NCBI RefSeq assembly: GCF_023072615.1
Contig: NZ_JAKNRW010000004.1
Location: 367,562 to 431,561, forward strand
Source of the DNA: Pseudomonas violetae
GTDB taxonomy: Bacteria > Pseudomonadota > Gammaproteobacteria > Pseudomonadales > Pseudomonadaceae
DNA: 64,000 nucleotides
Direction of reading: 5' to 3'
The position numbers and the translations under genes are program-made. Each line of letters starts with the position of its first letter. The first letter of the stretch is position 1. The notes below the pieces were generated by a model. The model was not told where the DNA came from. It worked only from the letters and a program-made list of their open reading frames with translations, and searched no databases. Positions 53,281-62,481 of this stretch are shown here, in pieces.

Positions 53281-53310
53281 TGGCAACAGGCACCTACAAG
53301 GACGCAACCC

Positions 53311-55578
53311 ATGAGCGATTCCCAACATATCCACAAACCCGGCGCTGATCATGATCATGATCACGGCCCCACGCTGCAGCCTGTGCAAAAGCATGACCAT
53401 GGCAGCCATGGCGACTCTTGCTGTTCTTCAAAAGCGGCTGCGCCGTCCCTGATCAAGTTGAGCGAAACGCCGACCGACGGCGCGCGGCTGAGCAGTTTCC
53501 GCATCGACGCCATGGACTGCCCGACGGAGCAGACGCTGATCCAGAATAAGCTTGGCAAATTGGCGGGCGTGCAACAACTCGAATTCAATCTGATCAACCG
53601 CGTGTTGGGCGTGACTCATGACCTGCCAGACACTGCGTCAATCATTGATGCGATCAAGTCCCTCGGCATGCACGCCGAGCCACTGGAACAGGGCGTCGAC
53701 GCACCGGCGCCGGTAGCGCAGAAAAAGCACTGGTGGCCGTTGGCGCTGTCCGGCGTGACTGCGCTGGCTGCTGAAATTATCCACTTCACCAGCGCCGCGC
53801 CCGATTGGGTGGTGGCGGTCGTTGCACTGGTCTCGATTCTCAGCGGCGGCCTGGGCACCTATAAAAAGGGCTGGATCGCGCTGAAAAACCGCAACCTGAA
53901 CATCAACGCGCTGATGAGTATCGCGGTGACCGGCGCGATCCTGATCGGCCAGTGGCCGGAAGCGGCGATGGTGATGTTCCTGTTCACCCTGGCCGAGTTG
54001 ATCGAGGCCAAGTCCCTCGACCGGGCCCGCAACGCCATCAGCGGACTGATGCAGATGACCCCTGAAGAGGCCACCGTGCAGCAGGCAGACGGCAGCTGGG
54101 TTGTGCAGGATGTTAAATCCATTGCGTTGGGCGCACGGGTGCGGGTCCGTCCCGGCGAGCGGATTGGCCTGGACGGTTCGGTCGTGGCCGGCAGCTCGAC
54201 CATTGATCAGGCGCCGATCACCGGCGAGAGCCTGCCTGTGGAAAAAGGCATCGGTGACAAAGTGTTCGCCGGCACCATCAATCAGGCCGGCTCGCTTGAG
54301 TATTCTGTGACCGCCGCTGCCAACAATTCGACGCTGGCGCGGATCATCCACGCCGTCGAACAGGCTCAGGGGGCCCGGGCGCCGACTCAGCGTTTTGTAG
54401 ACCAGTTTTCGAAGATATACACCCCGGCGGTGTTTGCCTTGGCCTTGGCTGTCGCGATAATCCCACCGCTGTTCATGGGTGCGGTCTGGTTCGACTGGAT
54501 CTACCGCGCGTTGGTATTGCTGGTGGTCGCCTGCCCTTGCGCATTGGTGATCTCCACACCGGTAACCATTGTCAGCGGCCTCGCAGCGGCGGCGCGCAAA
54601 GGGATTCTGGTCAAGGGCGGGACTTATCTGGAGGGTGGCTACAAGCTCGACTACCTGGCTCTGGACAAGACCGGCACGATCACCCACGGCAAGCCGGTGC
54701 AGACTGACTACCTGTTACTGGACCCGACAGCGGATGCCTCGGCCCCGGCCATTGCGGCGGCGCTGGCCGGTCGCTCGGACCATCCGGTTTCGCTGGCTAT
54801 TGCCAATGCGGCTGTGGATAACCAAGCGGCGCCACTGGTTGTGGATAACTTTGCAGCCCTGGCAGGTCGGGGCGTGCGCGGGGACATCAACGGTCAGACC
54901 TACCACTTGGGTAACCATCGCCTGGTGGAAGAGCTGAATCTGTGTTCACCCGAACTGGAAGAAAAGCTGTTCGCTCTGGAAAAACAAGGCAAGTCCGTGG
55001 TGCTGTTGCTCAATGCGGCAGGCCCGCTGGCGCTGTTCGCCGTGGCCGACACGGTGAAGGAGTCCAGCCGCGAAGCGGTCGAGCAACTGCATGCCTTGGG
55101 CATCAAGACCTTGATGCTCACCGGCGACAACGTGCACACCGCCCAGGCGATTGCCGCGCAAGTCGGCATCGACGAAGCCCGTGGCGATCTGTTGCCGACC
55201 GACAAGCTGCAGGCCATTGAGGCACTTTATGCACAGGGTAATCGTGTCGGCATGGTCGGCGACGGTATCAACGATGCCCCGGCACTGGCCCGGGCGGAAA
55301 TCGGTTTCGCAATGGCGGCGGCCGGTACCGATACTGCCATCGAAACTGCGGATGTCGCGCTGATGGACGACGATCTTCGCAAAATTCCCGCGTTCATCCG
55401 CTTGTCGCGGCAGACGTCGATGATCCTCAAGCAGAACATCACACTCGCTTTGGTGACCAAGGCGATCTTTCTTGCGGTAACCTTTGCCGGGGGGGCCACC
55501 ATGTGGATGGCGGTGTTCGCCGACATGGGCGTCAGCCTGTTGGTGGTGTTCAATGGTTTGCGCCTGTTGCGCAAATAA
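53311..55578 (+). CDS. cadA: Cadmium/zinc-exporting P-type ATPase
   Basis: A 755-residue P1B ATPase of the inner membrane that pumps Cd(II), Zn(II) and Pb(II) out of the cell. The N-terminus is His-rich (residues 6-33) with a Cys pair (37-38), and a metal-binding domain holds MDCPTEQ at 68-74. The core has TGES (phosphatase), the transmembrane CPC at 408-410 (VACPCALVIS), phosphorylation Asp452 (LDKTGTITHGK), the HP motif (SDHPVS), and GDGINDAPALARA. All catalytic motifs are intact. It is controlled by the divergent cadR through the operator at 53250-53280. Confidence 0.95.
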   Translation: MSDSQHIHKPGADHDHDHGPTLQPVQKHDHGSHGDSCCSSKAAAPSLIKLSETPTDGARLSSFRIDAMDCPTEQTLIQNKLGKLAGVQQLEFNLINRVLGVTHDLPDTASIIDAIKSLGMHAEPLEQGVDAPAPVAQKKHWWPLALSGVTALAAEIIHFTSAAPDWVVAVVALVSILSGGLGTYKKGWIALKNRNLNINALMSIAVTGAILIGQWPEAAMVMFLFTLAELIEAKSLDRARNAISGLMQMTPEEATVQQADGSWVVQDVKSIALGARVRVRPGERIGLDGSVVAGSSTIDQAPITGESLPVEKGIGDKVFAGTINQAGSLEYSVTAAANNSTLARIIHAVEQAQGARAPTQRFVDQFSKIYTPAVFALALAVAIIPPLFMGAVWFDWIYRALVLLVVACPCALVISTPVTIVSGLAAAARKGILVKGGTYLEGGYKLDYLALDKTGTITHGKPVQTDYLLLDPTADASAPAIAAALAGRSDHPVSLAIANAAVDNQAAPLVVDNFAALAGRGVRGDINGQTYHLGNHRLVEELNLCSPELEEKLFALEKQGKSVVLLLNAAGPLALFAVADTVKESSREAVEQLHALGIKTLMLTGDNVHTAQAIAAQVGIDEARGDLLPTDKLQAIEALYAQGNRVGMVGDGINDAPALARAEIGFAMAAAGTDTAIETADVALMDDDLRKIPAFIRLSRQTSMILKQNITLALVTKAIFLAVTFAGGATMWMAVFADMGVSLLVVFNGLRLLRK

Positions 55579-55594
55579 GCGATGAGGAGCGGGT

Positions 55595-56458
55595 GTGCTG
55601 AGTGCCGAGCTGAAGGCTTTTTACATGGTGGCCCGCCTGGGCAGCATCACCCAGGCAGCGAAAAAGCTCGGCCTTAGCCAGCCTACGGTGACCACCCAGA
55701 TTCGCAATCTGGAAAGCCAGTACTCGGTTGAACTGTTCTATCGCGGTGGCCGCCGCCTCACTGTCAGCGATGAAGGTGCGCGGCTGCTGCCAATGGTCAA
55801 GGTGTTGATGCAGCAGGAGGCGGACATCGAGTTCTTCCTGCGCAACAGCGGCCAGGTTCAAGGCACGTTGCGCATCGCGGCTACAGCGCCTTATTACATT
55901 CTCGACCTGGTTAAGACCTTCCGCGAGCGCCTGCCCCAGGTGGAAGTTTCGGTGGAAATCGGCAACTCGCAGCAGGTGCTGGAGGCGCTGGAGGAGTACC
56001 GCGTCGACGTCGCTGCTTCTTCGCAACTGCTGGATGATGCGCGATTGATCCGTCGGGTGCTGGGCACCGATCCGCTGGTGCTGGCGGTGCATCGCAATCA
56101 CCCGCTGGCGGTGCATGATCATGTGCCGCTCAGCGCTTTGGTCGGGCATACCCTGTTGATGCGCGAATCGGGCTCGACCACCCGGCGGTTGACTGAAGAG
56201 CTGTTGGCCACTGCCGGAGTGGGTTTCGGACCGCTGCTGGAAATTGGCAGTCGGGAATCGATCCGCGAGGCGGTGTTGCGCAACATCGGTATCAGCATCA
56301 TTGCCCGCCAGGAAGTGCCTCATGATCCACAGCTGCGGGTGTTGACCATCGAGAATGCACCGCAGATCCCCGAGTATTTGTATTGCCTCAAGGAGCGCAA
56401 GGGTGCGCGGTTGCCGGCTGCGTTTTTGGGGTTGGCGCAGGAAATGGCTCCGGTCTGA
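55595..56458 (+). CDS. LysR family regulator of the phosphonate operon
   Basis: A 287-residue LysR-type regulator with an N-terminal winged HTH (GSITQAAKKLGLSQPTVTTQIRNLE at about residues 16-40) and a periplasmic-binding-like effector domain. The start is a GTG at 55595 with GATGAGGAGC upstream; it lies only 16 bp after cadA. It precedes the AEP transporter and oxidation genes on the same strand and likely controls them in response to AEP or a related compound, as in other AEP operons with a LysR gene in this place. The class is firm; the target is inferred. Confidence 0.85.
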   Translation: MLSAELKAFYMVARLGSITQAAKKLGLSQPTVTTQIRNLESQYSVELFYRGGRRLTVSDEGARLLPMVKVLMQQEADIEFFLRNSGQVQGTLRIAATAPYYILDLVKTFRERLPQVEVSVEIGNSQQVLEALEEYRVDVAASSQLLDDARLIRRVLGTDPLVLAVHRNHPLAVHDHVPLSALVGHTLLMRESGSTTRRLTEELLATAGVGFGPLLEIGSRESIREAVLRNIGISIIARQEVPHDPQLRVLTIENAPQIPEYLYCLKERKGARLPAAFLGLAQEMAPV

Positions 56459-56475
56459 AATCTTCATTGCCTGTG

Positions 56476-56557
56476 CCGGCCTCTTCGCGAGCCCTCTCAC
56501 CTCTAAGCATATCCCTAGATCTAGACACAAGCGGGCTTGCTCGCGAAGGCGTCAGCC
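56476..56557. repeat. Degenerate REP pair before the phosphonate transporter
   Basis: CCTCTTCGCGAGCCCTCTCA and the inverted AAGCGGGCTTGCTCGCGAAG are a worn REP doublet in the 228-bp gap that should also hold the operon promoter. Confidence 0.6.
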
Positions 56558-56686
56558 GGGGCAACGCACCTCTTGAACCTCAACCAAAATCCCTGAATAC
56601 CACTATCAGCCGTTTTTGCCTCACTGCCACATGACCGACGCATTACAAATCTAGGATGGCACTCATCTGCTTGATGAGGCCTGTCC

Positions 56687-57763
56687 ATGAACCACTCGAT
56701 CGCAACTGCCCTGACCAACCCCGGCGCCCCGATGAAAGTGCGCGGCGTGCAGAAACGATTCGGCGCTTTCACTGCGCTGGATAACGTATCCCTCGACGTC
56801 GCAGCCGGCGAGCTGGTTTGCCTGCTGGGCCCGTCGGGCTGCGGCAAGACCACCTTGCTGCGTTGCATCGCCGGCTTGGAGAAACAGGACAGCGGCGAGC
56901 TGTATCTCGGCGATCGCGACGTCTCCCACCTGGCGCCCCAGGCCCGGGACTACGGCATTCTGTTTCAGTCCTACGCCTTGTTCCCCAATCTCACCGTCGA
57001 GGCAAACATCGCCTATGGCCTCGCCGGAAGTGGTCGCGATGAATTGCGCAAGCGTGTTGGGCAGATGCTGGAATTGGTGGGCCTGATTGGCAGTGAAAAA
57101 AAGTATCCCGGCCAACTGTCCGGCGGCCAGCAGCAACGCGTCGCACTGGCGCGGGCTTTGGCGCCGGCTCCTTCGCTGCTGCTGCTAGATGAACCGATGT
57201 CGGCCCTCGACGCCCGGGTTCGCGAGCATTTGTGCACCGAGTTGCGCCAACTGCAGCGCAACCTCGGCATTACGACTCTGATGGTCACGCACAACCAGGA
57301 CGAGGCCATGCTCATGGCCGACCGCATTGCCGTGATGAACAACGGCAAGGTCGAGCAGTACGCCACGGCGCAGGAAATCTACGACCGTCCGGCCACGCCA
57401 TTTGTCGCCGAGTTCGTCGGCCAGGGCAACTGGCTGCCGTTCAGCCGCAGCAATGGCAGTCATGCCCAGGTCGGCGGAATGAACATGCGCCTGGCTGAAG
57501 GAGGCACGAAAACCGCATCGGGCCGTTTGTTCTGCCGCCCTGAGGCGATCAGCGTCAATCCGCCCATGCATGAGGAAAACCTGTTCCCGGCCAAGGTTCG
57601 CGAAATCACTTTTCTCGGCAATCGCTGCCGCATGAGTTTCGAGCTCGACCAGTTGCCAGGCCATGCGCTGCTCGCCGAGCTGGCACCTGAAGCCATGCCA
57701 CGCCTGGGCGCGCAGCAAATTATGGTGGCTCTGCCGCCGCGCAGCCTGCAGGTGTTTGCCTGA
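56687..57763 (+). CDS. phnT: 2-aminoethylphosphonate ABC transporter, ATP-binding protein
   Basis: A 358-residue ABC ATPase: Walker A GPSGCGKTT at residues 48-56, signature LSGGQQQR, Walker B LLLLDEPMSALD, and a C-terminal TOBE-like region. It is PotA/FbpC-like. Together with the permease and binding protein downstream it matches the PhnSTUV import system for 2-aminoethylphosphonate. Its stop overlaps the permease start by one base (TGATG at 57761-57765). Confidence 0.88.
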   Translation: MNHSIATALTNPGAPMKVRGVQKRFGAFTALDNVSLDVAAGELVCLLGPSGCGKTTLLRCIAGLEKQDSGELYLGDRDVSHLAPQARDYGILFQSYALFPNLTVEANIAYGLAGSGRDELRKRVGQMLELVGLIGSEKKYPGQLSGGQQQRVALARALAPAPSLLLLDEPMSALDARVREHLCTELRQLQRNLGITTLMVTHNQDEAMLMADRIAVMNNGKVEQYATAQEIYDRPATPFVAEFVGQGNWLPFSRSNGSHAQVGGMNMRLAEGGTKTASGRLFCRPEAISVNPPMHEENLFPAKVREITFLGNRCRMSFELDQLPGHALLAELAPEAMPRLGAQQIMVALPPRSLQVFA

Positions 57764-59487
57764 TGAGCGCGAACATCGCGCTGCCGCTACCGCGAAAGCA
57801 GGTGCGGCAGACTTCCCGAGCCGAGATCGGTGATCGAGTGTTCGTAGTCGGCGGCAAAGTGATTTTGCTGCTACTGCTCGGCATCGCGGTACTGATGCCG
57901 TTGCTGGCAATCTTCTGGCGCGGGTTCAGCTCCGAGGCCGGGCAGGGCGGTGGTCTGGTCGCTGCTCGTGAGCTGGTGAACAGTACGAATTTCCATTGGC
58001 TATTGGGCAATAGCCTGAAGGTTTCCCTAAGCGTTGCGGCGATTGTCGTGCCGCTGGCTTACCTCTTTGCCTACGCGCTGCAACGCACACTGATTCCTGG
58101 CAAAGGCATCTGGCGCGGTATTTCTTTGTTGCCGCTGATGGCGCCCTCGATGCTGCCGGGGATCGCCCTGGTCTATCTGTTCGGCAACCAGGGCATGTTG
58201 CGCGGCTTGCTCTCGGACAATATCTACGGCTTCTGGGGCATTGTACTGGGTGAGGTCATCTATACCTTTCCCCACGCCTTGATGATCCTGCTGTCAGCCC
58301 TCTCATTGGCAGATGCGCGCCTGTTCGACGCCGCGTCCAGCATGGGCGCCAGCCCAGCGAAGGCCTTTCGCAGCATCACCTGGCCGGCGACGCGCCAGGC
58401 CGTGTTCGCGGCGTTCTGCCTGGTGTTCACCCTGACCATTACCGACTTCGGCGTGCCCGTGGTGGTCGGCGGTGATTATCAAGTATTGGCGCTGGAGGCT
58501 TATAAAGCGGTGGTCGGCCAGCAGCAGTTCGGCCGTGGCGCGCTGATCGGCATGGTCCTGTTGCTGCCAGCACTGTTCAGTTTCGGCGTCGACGCCTGGT
58601 TGCGTCGCCGTCACGGCGACTCCATGAGCGGTCGGGCCCAAGTGTTCAAACCGCTGCCATCGACACTGCGCGACAGGTGTTACCTGGCGATCGTGATGCT
58701 CATCTGCGCGGTGCTGTTGCTGGTGTTCGGCATGGCGGTGTTCTCGTCACTGGTGAAGTTCTGGCCATATAACCTGTCGCTGTCGCTCAACCATTATCAG
58801 TTCAACGACACGGCGGGCGGAGGCTGGCTGGCCTACGGCAACAGCGTGAAGATGGCCGTGTGCACAGCACTGATCGGCAGCGTGTTGATCTTCACCGGCG
58901 CCTACCTGATGGAAAAGACCAAGGGTCAGCCCGGCCTGAACCTGACCCTGCGCATGCTCAGTTTTGTGCCGATGGCGGTGCCTGGCCTGGTGCTCGGCCT
59001 GGGTTACGTCTTCTTCTTTAATCTCAGCGGCAACCCGCTGCATGTGCTTTACGGGACCATGACGCTATTGGTGGTGTGCACCATTGCTCATTATTTGACC
59101 ACCGCCCAGATGACCGCCACCACCGCACTGCGTCAGCTCGACGCCGAGTTCGAAGCCGCTGCGCTGTCGCTCAAGGCGCCGCTGTATCGGCACTACCTGC
59201 GGGTCACCGTGCCGATCTGCCTGCCAGCGCTGCTGGACATCGTGCGCTACCTGTTCGTCTCGGCCATGACCACCGTATCGGCGGCAATCTTCCTGTACAG
59301 CCCCGACACCATCCTCGCGGCGGTGGCGGTGCTGAACATGGATGACGCCGGCAACGTTGGCGGTGCAGCAGCGATGTCGACCCTGATTCTGTTCACCTCG
59401 GCGGGCGTGTCCCTGCTGCTGGCCTGGGCTTCGCGCGGTTTGTTGCGCCGCTCCCAGGCCTGGCGGCAGACCGTGCCCGGAAAATAG
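57763..59487 (+). CDS. phnU: 2-aminoethylphosphonate ABC transporter, fused permease
   Basis: A 574-residue membrane protein with about 12 helices in two homologous halves, each with an EAA loop (AASSMGASPAKAFRSITW and AALSLKAPLYRHYLRVTV). It corresponds to PhnU and PhnV fused into one chain, as in FbpB-like permeases. It overlaps phnT and lies 44 bp before the binding protein. The fused layout is common for this transporter type, so the symbol is an approximation. Confidence 0.85.
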   Translation: MSANIALPLPRKQVRQTSRAEIGDRVFVVGGKVILLLLLGIAVLMPLLAIFWRGFSSEAGQGGGLVAARELVNSTNFHWLLGNSLKVSLSVAAIVVPLAYLFAYALQRTLIPGKGIWRGISLLPLMAPSMLPGIALVYLFGNQGMLRGLLSDNIYGFWGIVLGEVIYTFPHALMILLSALSLADARLFDAASSMGASPAKAFRSITWPATRQAVFAAFCLVFTLTITDFGVPVVVGGDYQVLALEAYKAVVGQQQFGRGALIGMVLLLPALFSFGVDAWLRRRHGDSMSGRAQVFKPLPSTLRDRCYLAIVMLICAVLLLVFGMAVFSSLVKFWPYNLSLSLNHYQFNDTAGGGWLAYGNSVKMAVCTALIGSVLIFTGAYLMEKTKGQPGLNLTLRMLSFVPMAVPGLVLGLGYVFFFNLSGNPLHVLYGTMTLLVVCTIAHYLTTAQMTATTALRQLDAEFEAAALSLKAPLYRHYLRVTVPICLPALLDIVRYLFVSAMTTVSAAIFLYSPDTILAAVAVLNMDDAGNVGGAAAMSTLILFTSAGVSLLLAWASRGLLRRSQAWRQTVPGK

Positions 59488-59531
59488 TTCTTTCCCTATA
59501 AAAGCTGTGTCCCCATAAAAGGAGCTGCATC

Positions 59532-60557
59532 ATGTTCAAGCCTATGGCCCTGGCCGCTGCTGTACTGACTGCTTTCAGCCTGAACGCCTTTGCGGCGAAA
59601 ACCGAGTTGACGGTGTATACCGCCCTCGAAGCTGAACAGCTCAAGACTTACAAAGAGGCTTTTGAGAAAGCCAACCCGGACGTCGAGATCAAGTGGGTTC
59701 GCGACTCTACAGGTATCATTACCGCCAAGCTGCTGGCCGAAAAAGCCCGCCCGCAGGCTGACGCCGTCTGGGGCTTGGCCGCGTCGAGCCTGGCGATTCT
59801 TGACCAGCAAGGCATGCTGCAGAGCTACGCACCCAAAGACCTGGACAAGATCGGTGGCAACTACCGTGACGCCGCCAACCCGCCAGCCTGGGTCGGCATG
59901 GACGTGTGGGCTGCGACCATCTGCTTCAACACCATCGAAGCCGAGAAACTTGGGCTGACCAAACCGGTGAGCTGGCAGGACCTGACCAAGCCTGAGTACA
60001 AAGGCAAAATCGTGATGCCCAACCCAGCCTCGTCCGGCACCGGCTTCCTCGACGTCAGCGCTTGGCTGCAAACCTTCGGCGAGAAGCAGGGCTGGCAGTA
60101 CATGGATGACCTGCACCAGAACATCGGGCAATACGTCCACTCCGGCTCCAAGCCCTGCAAACTGGCAGCCTCCGGCGAATTCCCGATCGGCATTTCATTT
60201 GAATACCCGGCCGTCCAACTCAAGCGCCAGGGCGCTCCGCTCGACATCATCCTGCCAAAGGAAGGCCTGGGCTGGGAGATTGAAGCCACTGCGCTGATCA
60301 AGGGCTCGCAGCATGAAGAGGCGGCGAAGAAGCTGGCTGATTTCTCCGCAAGTCCGGCGGCAATGGAGCTGTACAAAGAGAACTTTGCGGTGCTGGCTCA
60401 GCCGGGTATCGCTAAGCCGCAGACCGAGTTGCCGGCGGATTACGAGCAGCGCTTGATCAAGAACGACTTTGCCTGGGCGTCGAAGAATCGCGACGCGATC
60501 CTGACCGAGTGGCGCAAGCGTTATGACGGCAAGTCCGAGAAAGTGGCGGCCAAGTAA
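59532..60557 (+). CDS. phnS: 2-aminoethylphosphonate ABC transporter, substrate-binding protein
   Basis: A 341-residue periplasmic protein with a signal peptide (MFKPMALAAAVLTAFSLNAF, cleaved near AFA) and an iron/AEP-type binding fold (TELTVYTALEAEQLKTYKEA and VRDSTGIITAKLLAEK; NPASSGTGFLDVSAWLQTFG). It is assigned to AEP import by its neighbours; the fold alone would also suit a ferric iron binding protein. AAAGGAGCTGCATC precedes the ATG. Confidence 0.86.
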   Translation: MFKPMALAAAVLTAFSLNAFAAKTELTVYTALEAEQLKTYKEAFEKANPDVEIKWVRDSTGIITAKLLAEKARPQADAVWGLAASSLAILDQQGMLQSYAPKDLDKIGGNYRDAANPPAWVGMDVWAATICFNTIEAEKLGLTKPVSWQDLTKPEYKGKIVMPNPASSGTGFLDVSAWLQTFGEKQGWQYMDDLHQNIGQYVHSGSKPCKLAASGEFPIGISFEYPAVQLKRQGAPLDIILPKEGLGWEIEATALIKGSQHEEAAKKLADFSASPAAMELYKENFAVLAQPGIAKPQTELPADYEQRLIKNDFAWASKNRDAILTEWRKRYDGKSEKVAAK

Positions 60558-60584
60558 GATTTCTTTCGACTGACAGGGCCCCAT

Positions 60585-60649
60585 TGCGAGCAAGCCCGAT
60601 CCCACATTTGGAATGCGTTCCCCTGTGGGAGCGGGCTTGCTCGCGAAAC
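60585..60649. repeat. REP pair inside the phosphonate operon
   Basis: TTGCGAGCAAGCCCGATCCC and the inverted GTGGGAGCGGGCTTGCTCGC flank about 17 bases between the binding-protein gene and the flavoprotein gene. It may lower expression of the downstream catabolic genes or stabilise the upstream part of the transcript. Confidence 0.92.
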
Positions 60650-60674
60650 GGTCTGTCATTCAGGACAAAACCCA

Positions 60675-61805
60675 ATGACACAACACAACGACATGCTGAT
60701 CGTCGGCGCCGGCATCTTGGGCTTGTCCCACGCCTACGCCGCCGCCAGGCGCGGCCTCAAGGTCCGCGTATTCGAACGCAGCGAAATATCCTTGGGCGCC
60801 TCAGTGCGCAACTTCGGCCAAGCACTGGTCACCGGCCAGCCACCCGGCCCGATGCTCGAACTGGCCAAGGCGAGTCGTGAGATCTGGGGCCAATGGGCGC
60901 AACTTGCCGGCCTGCGACTCAAGCGCAACGGCTCGTACCTGTTCGCCCGCACTGAAGCCGAGGAAGATTTGCTCGAAGCCTTTTGCGCCGGTCGAGCAGT
61001 GCAACATGACTACCGCGTCGACCTGCTGCGCGGCGCAGCTTTACGCGACTTGTATGGCGGCCAATTTCGTCATCACCGGGCCGCGCTGCATGGCCTGGAT
61101 GATCAGCAACTGTATTCGCGAGAAGCGATCCCGGCATTGACCGACTACCTGCGCCGTGAGCTCGGCGTCGAGTTTCATTTCTCCACGCTGGTGCGCGAGA
61201 TTGGGCCGGGCCGTTTGCACAGCACTGCCGGCACCTTCAGTGCCGGGCAGATCATCGTCTGCTCCGGTCATGATTATCAGACCTTGCTGGCCGGGCCCAT
61301 CGCCGAGCTCAACCCGCAAATCTGTCGCCTGCAAATGCTTCGCGCCCGTCCCCAGGTAAGCCTCAACCTGCAGCATGCATTACTCACCGGCCTGAGCTGC
61401 GTGCACTACGGCGCCTTTGCCGATCTGCCGGAAGCCGCGGCAGTACAGGCGCAGATCTTGCGCGACACACCGCACCTGCAGGAAAACGGTATTCACCTGC
61501 TGATCAGCCCCACGCCTTACGGCGAATTGATCATTGGCGATTCGCACCACTACGGCAACGATGCCTCACCGTTCAATGCCGAGCAGGTGGATGATTACAT
61601 GATCGAACTGGCCGAGCAGACGCTGGGCTGCAAGATCCAGGTGGTCGAGCGCTGGCAGGGTGTCTATGGATCACGCGGGCCAGCGCCATTTTCGTTCCTG
61701 CGCCCGGCCTCGGGGGTGAGCGCGGCGTTGATGCACAGCGGGGTTGGCATGAGCGTCGGGCCGGCCATGGCGGAGCGAAATGTGGCGACCTTGTTGGGAG
61801 AGTAA
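60675..61805 (+). CDS. Phosphonate-operon FAD-dependent oxidoreductase (DAO family, TIGR03364 type)
   Basis: A 376-residue flavoenzyme of the glycine oxidase/DAO family with an N-terminal Rossmann motif (LIVGAGILGLSHAYAA, GxGxxG at residues 11-16) and the C-terminal flavin-facing part (WQGVYGSRGPAPFSFLRPAS, HSGVGMSVGPAMAERNVATL). The family is linked to phosphonate degradation clusters and is thought to oxidise an amino (or N-methylamino) phosphonate; I recall reports for N-methyl-AEP but cannot verify them here. Unlike the protein at 38842-40047 its domain order is normal. The next gene starts 2 bp after its stop. Confidence 0.85.
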   Translation: MTQHNDMLIVGAGILGLSHAYAAARRGLKVRVFERSEISLGASVRNFGQALVTGQPPGPMLELAKASREIWGQWAQLAGLRLKRNGSYLFARTEAEEDLLEAFCAGRAVQHDYRVDLLRGAALRDLYGGQFRHHRAALHGLDDQQLYSREAIPALTDYLRRELGVEFHFSTLVREIGPGRLHSTAGTFSAGQIIVCSGHDYQTLLAGPIAELNPQICRLQMLRARPQVSLNLQHALLTGLSCVHYGAFADLPEAAAVQAQILRDTPHLQENGIHLLISPTPYGELIIGDSHHYGNDASPFNAEQVDDYMIELAEQTLGCKIQVVERWQGVYGSRGPAPFSFLRPASGVSAALMHSGVGMSVGPAMAERNVATLLGE

Positions 61806-61807
61806 TC

Positions 61808-62368
61808 ATGGTTCGCAATGAGCAAGTCATCGGCGAGGTGTTCGCCCTTTACGAGCGTTACGGCGCCAGTGAGTACATCGGCGAGCCGGTGTCGCAGATC
61901 GAGCACATGTCCCAGGCTGCCGAACTGGCGATGGCCGAGGGTTTCGATGATGAAGTGGTGCTGGCGGCGTTCTTCCACGACATTGGACATATCTGCGCTG
62001 CCAAGAGCGCCGGGAACATGGGCGGATTTGGCGTGGTCAGTCACGAGCTGCTGGGGGCTGACTTCCTGCGCCGCGCAGGCTTTAGCGAACGCATGACGCG
62101 GCTGGTGGAGTATCACGTTCAGGCCAAGCGGTATCTGACACTCAGGGAGCCTGGGTACTACGAGCGATTGAGTGAAGCCAGTCGCCGGACCCTGGAGTAT
62201 CAGGGTGGGGTGATGTCCATTGAGGAGGCGCAGGCATATGAGCGTGATCCCTTGTGCGCCGTGAGCCTGCGCATGCGGCAGTGGGATGAGTTAGCCAAGG
62301 AGATGGATGTTCCGGTGATTGATCTGGGGGTATTGAAGGCCAAGGCGTTGCGGCTATTGGTGGTTTAG
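61808..62368 (+). CDS. phnZ: PhnZ-like HD-domain mixed-valent diiron oxygenase
   Basis: A 186-residue HD protein. His33, His57-Asp58, His61, His79, His103 and Asp160 match the diiron and substrate ligands known for PhnZ (there His34, His58, Asp59, His62, His80, His104, Asp161), and Tyr23 and Glu26 (SEYIGEP) match its mobile lid residues Tyr24 and Glu27. PhnZ cleaves the C-P bond of 1-hydroxy-2-aminoethylphosphonate to glycine and phosphate. The related TmpB acts on the trimethylated analogue, so the true substrate here may differ. It is coupled to the preceding flavoenzyme (2-bp gap). Confidence 0.87.
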   Translation: MVRNEQVIGEVFALYERYGASEYIGEPVSQIEHMSQAAELAMAEGFDDEVVLAAFFHDIGHICAAKSAGNMGGFGVVSHELLGADFLRRAGFSERMTRLVEYHVQAKRYLTLREPGYYERLSEASRRTLEYQGGVMSIEEAQAYERDPLCAVSLRMRQWDELAKEMDVPVIDLGVLKAKALRLLVV

Positions 62369-62481
62369 GGTCGATGGACCGCGTCGTTGGAACGCCGCCC
62401 GGAGTGGGTCACATATTTTGTGTTCAACACCGATCCACTGTGGGGCTTGCTCGGAAAAGGGGCGGCACAGAAAACAGAGAT

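Noticed and set aside
55550..56530. 326-codon minus-strand open frame opposite the LysR gene
   Set aside because: Runs through a degenerate REP and the end of cadA, and has no recognisable domain.
59532..60557. Binding protein and transporter considered as a ferric iron (FbpABC) system
   Set aside because: The fold fits both, but the co-transcribed phosphonate flavoenzyme and PhnZ-like gene and the fused permease favour an aminoethylphosphonate system.
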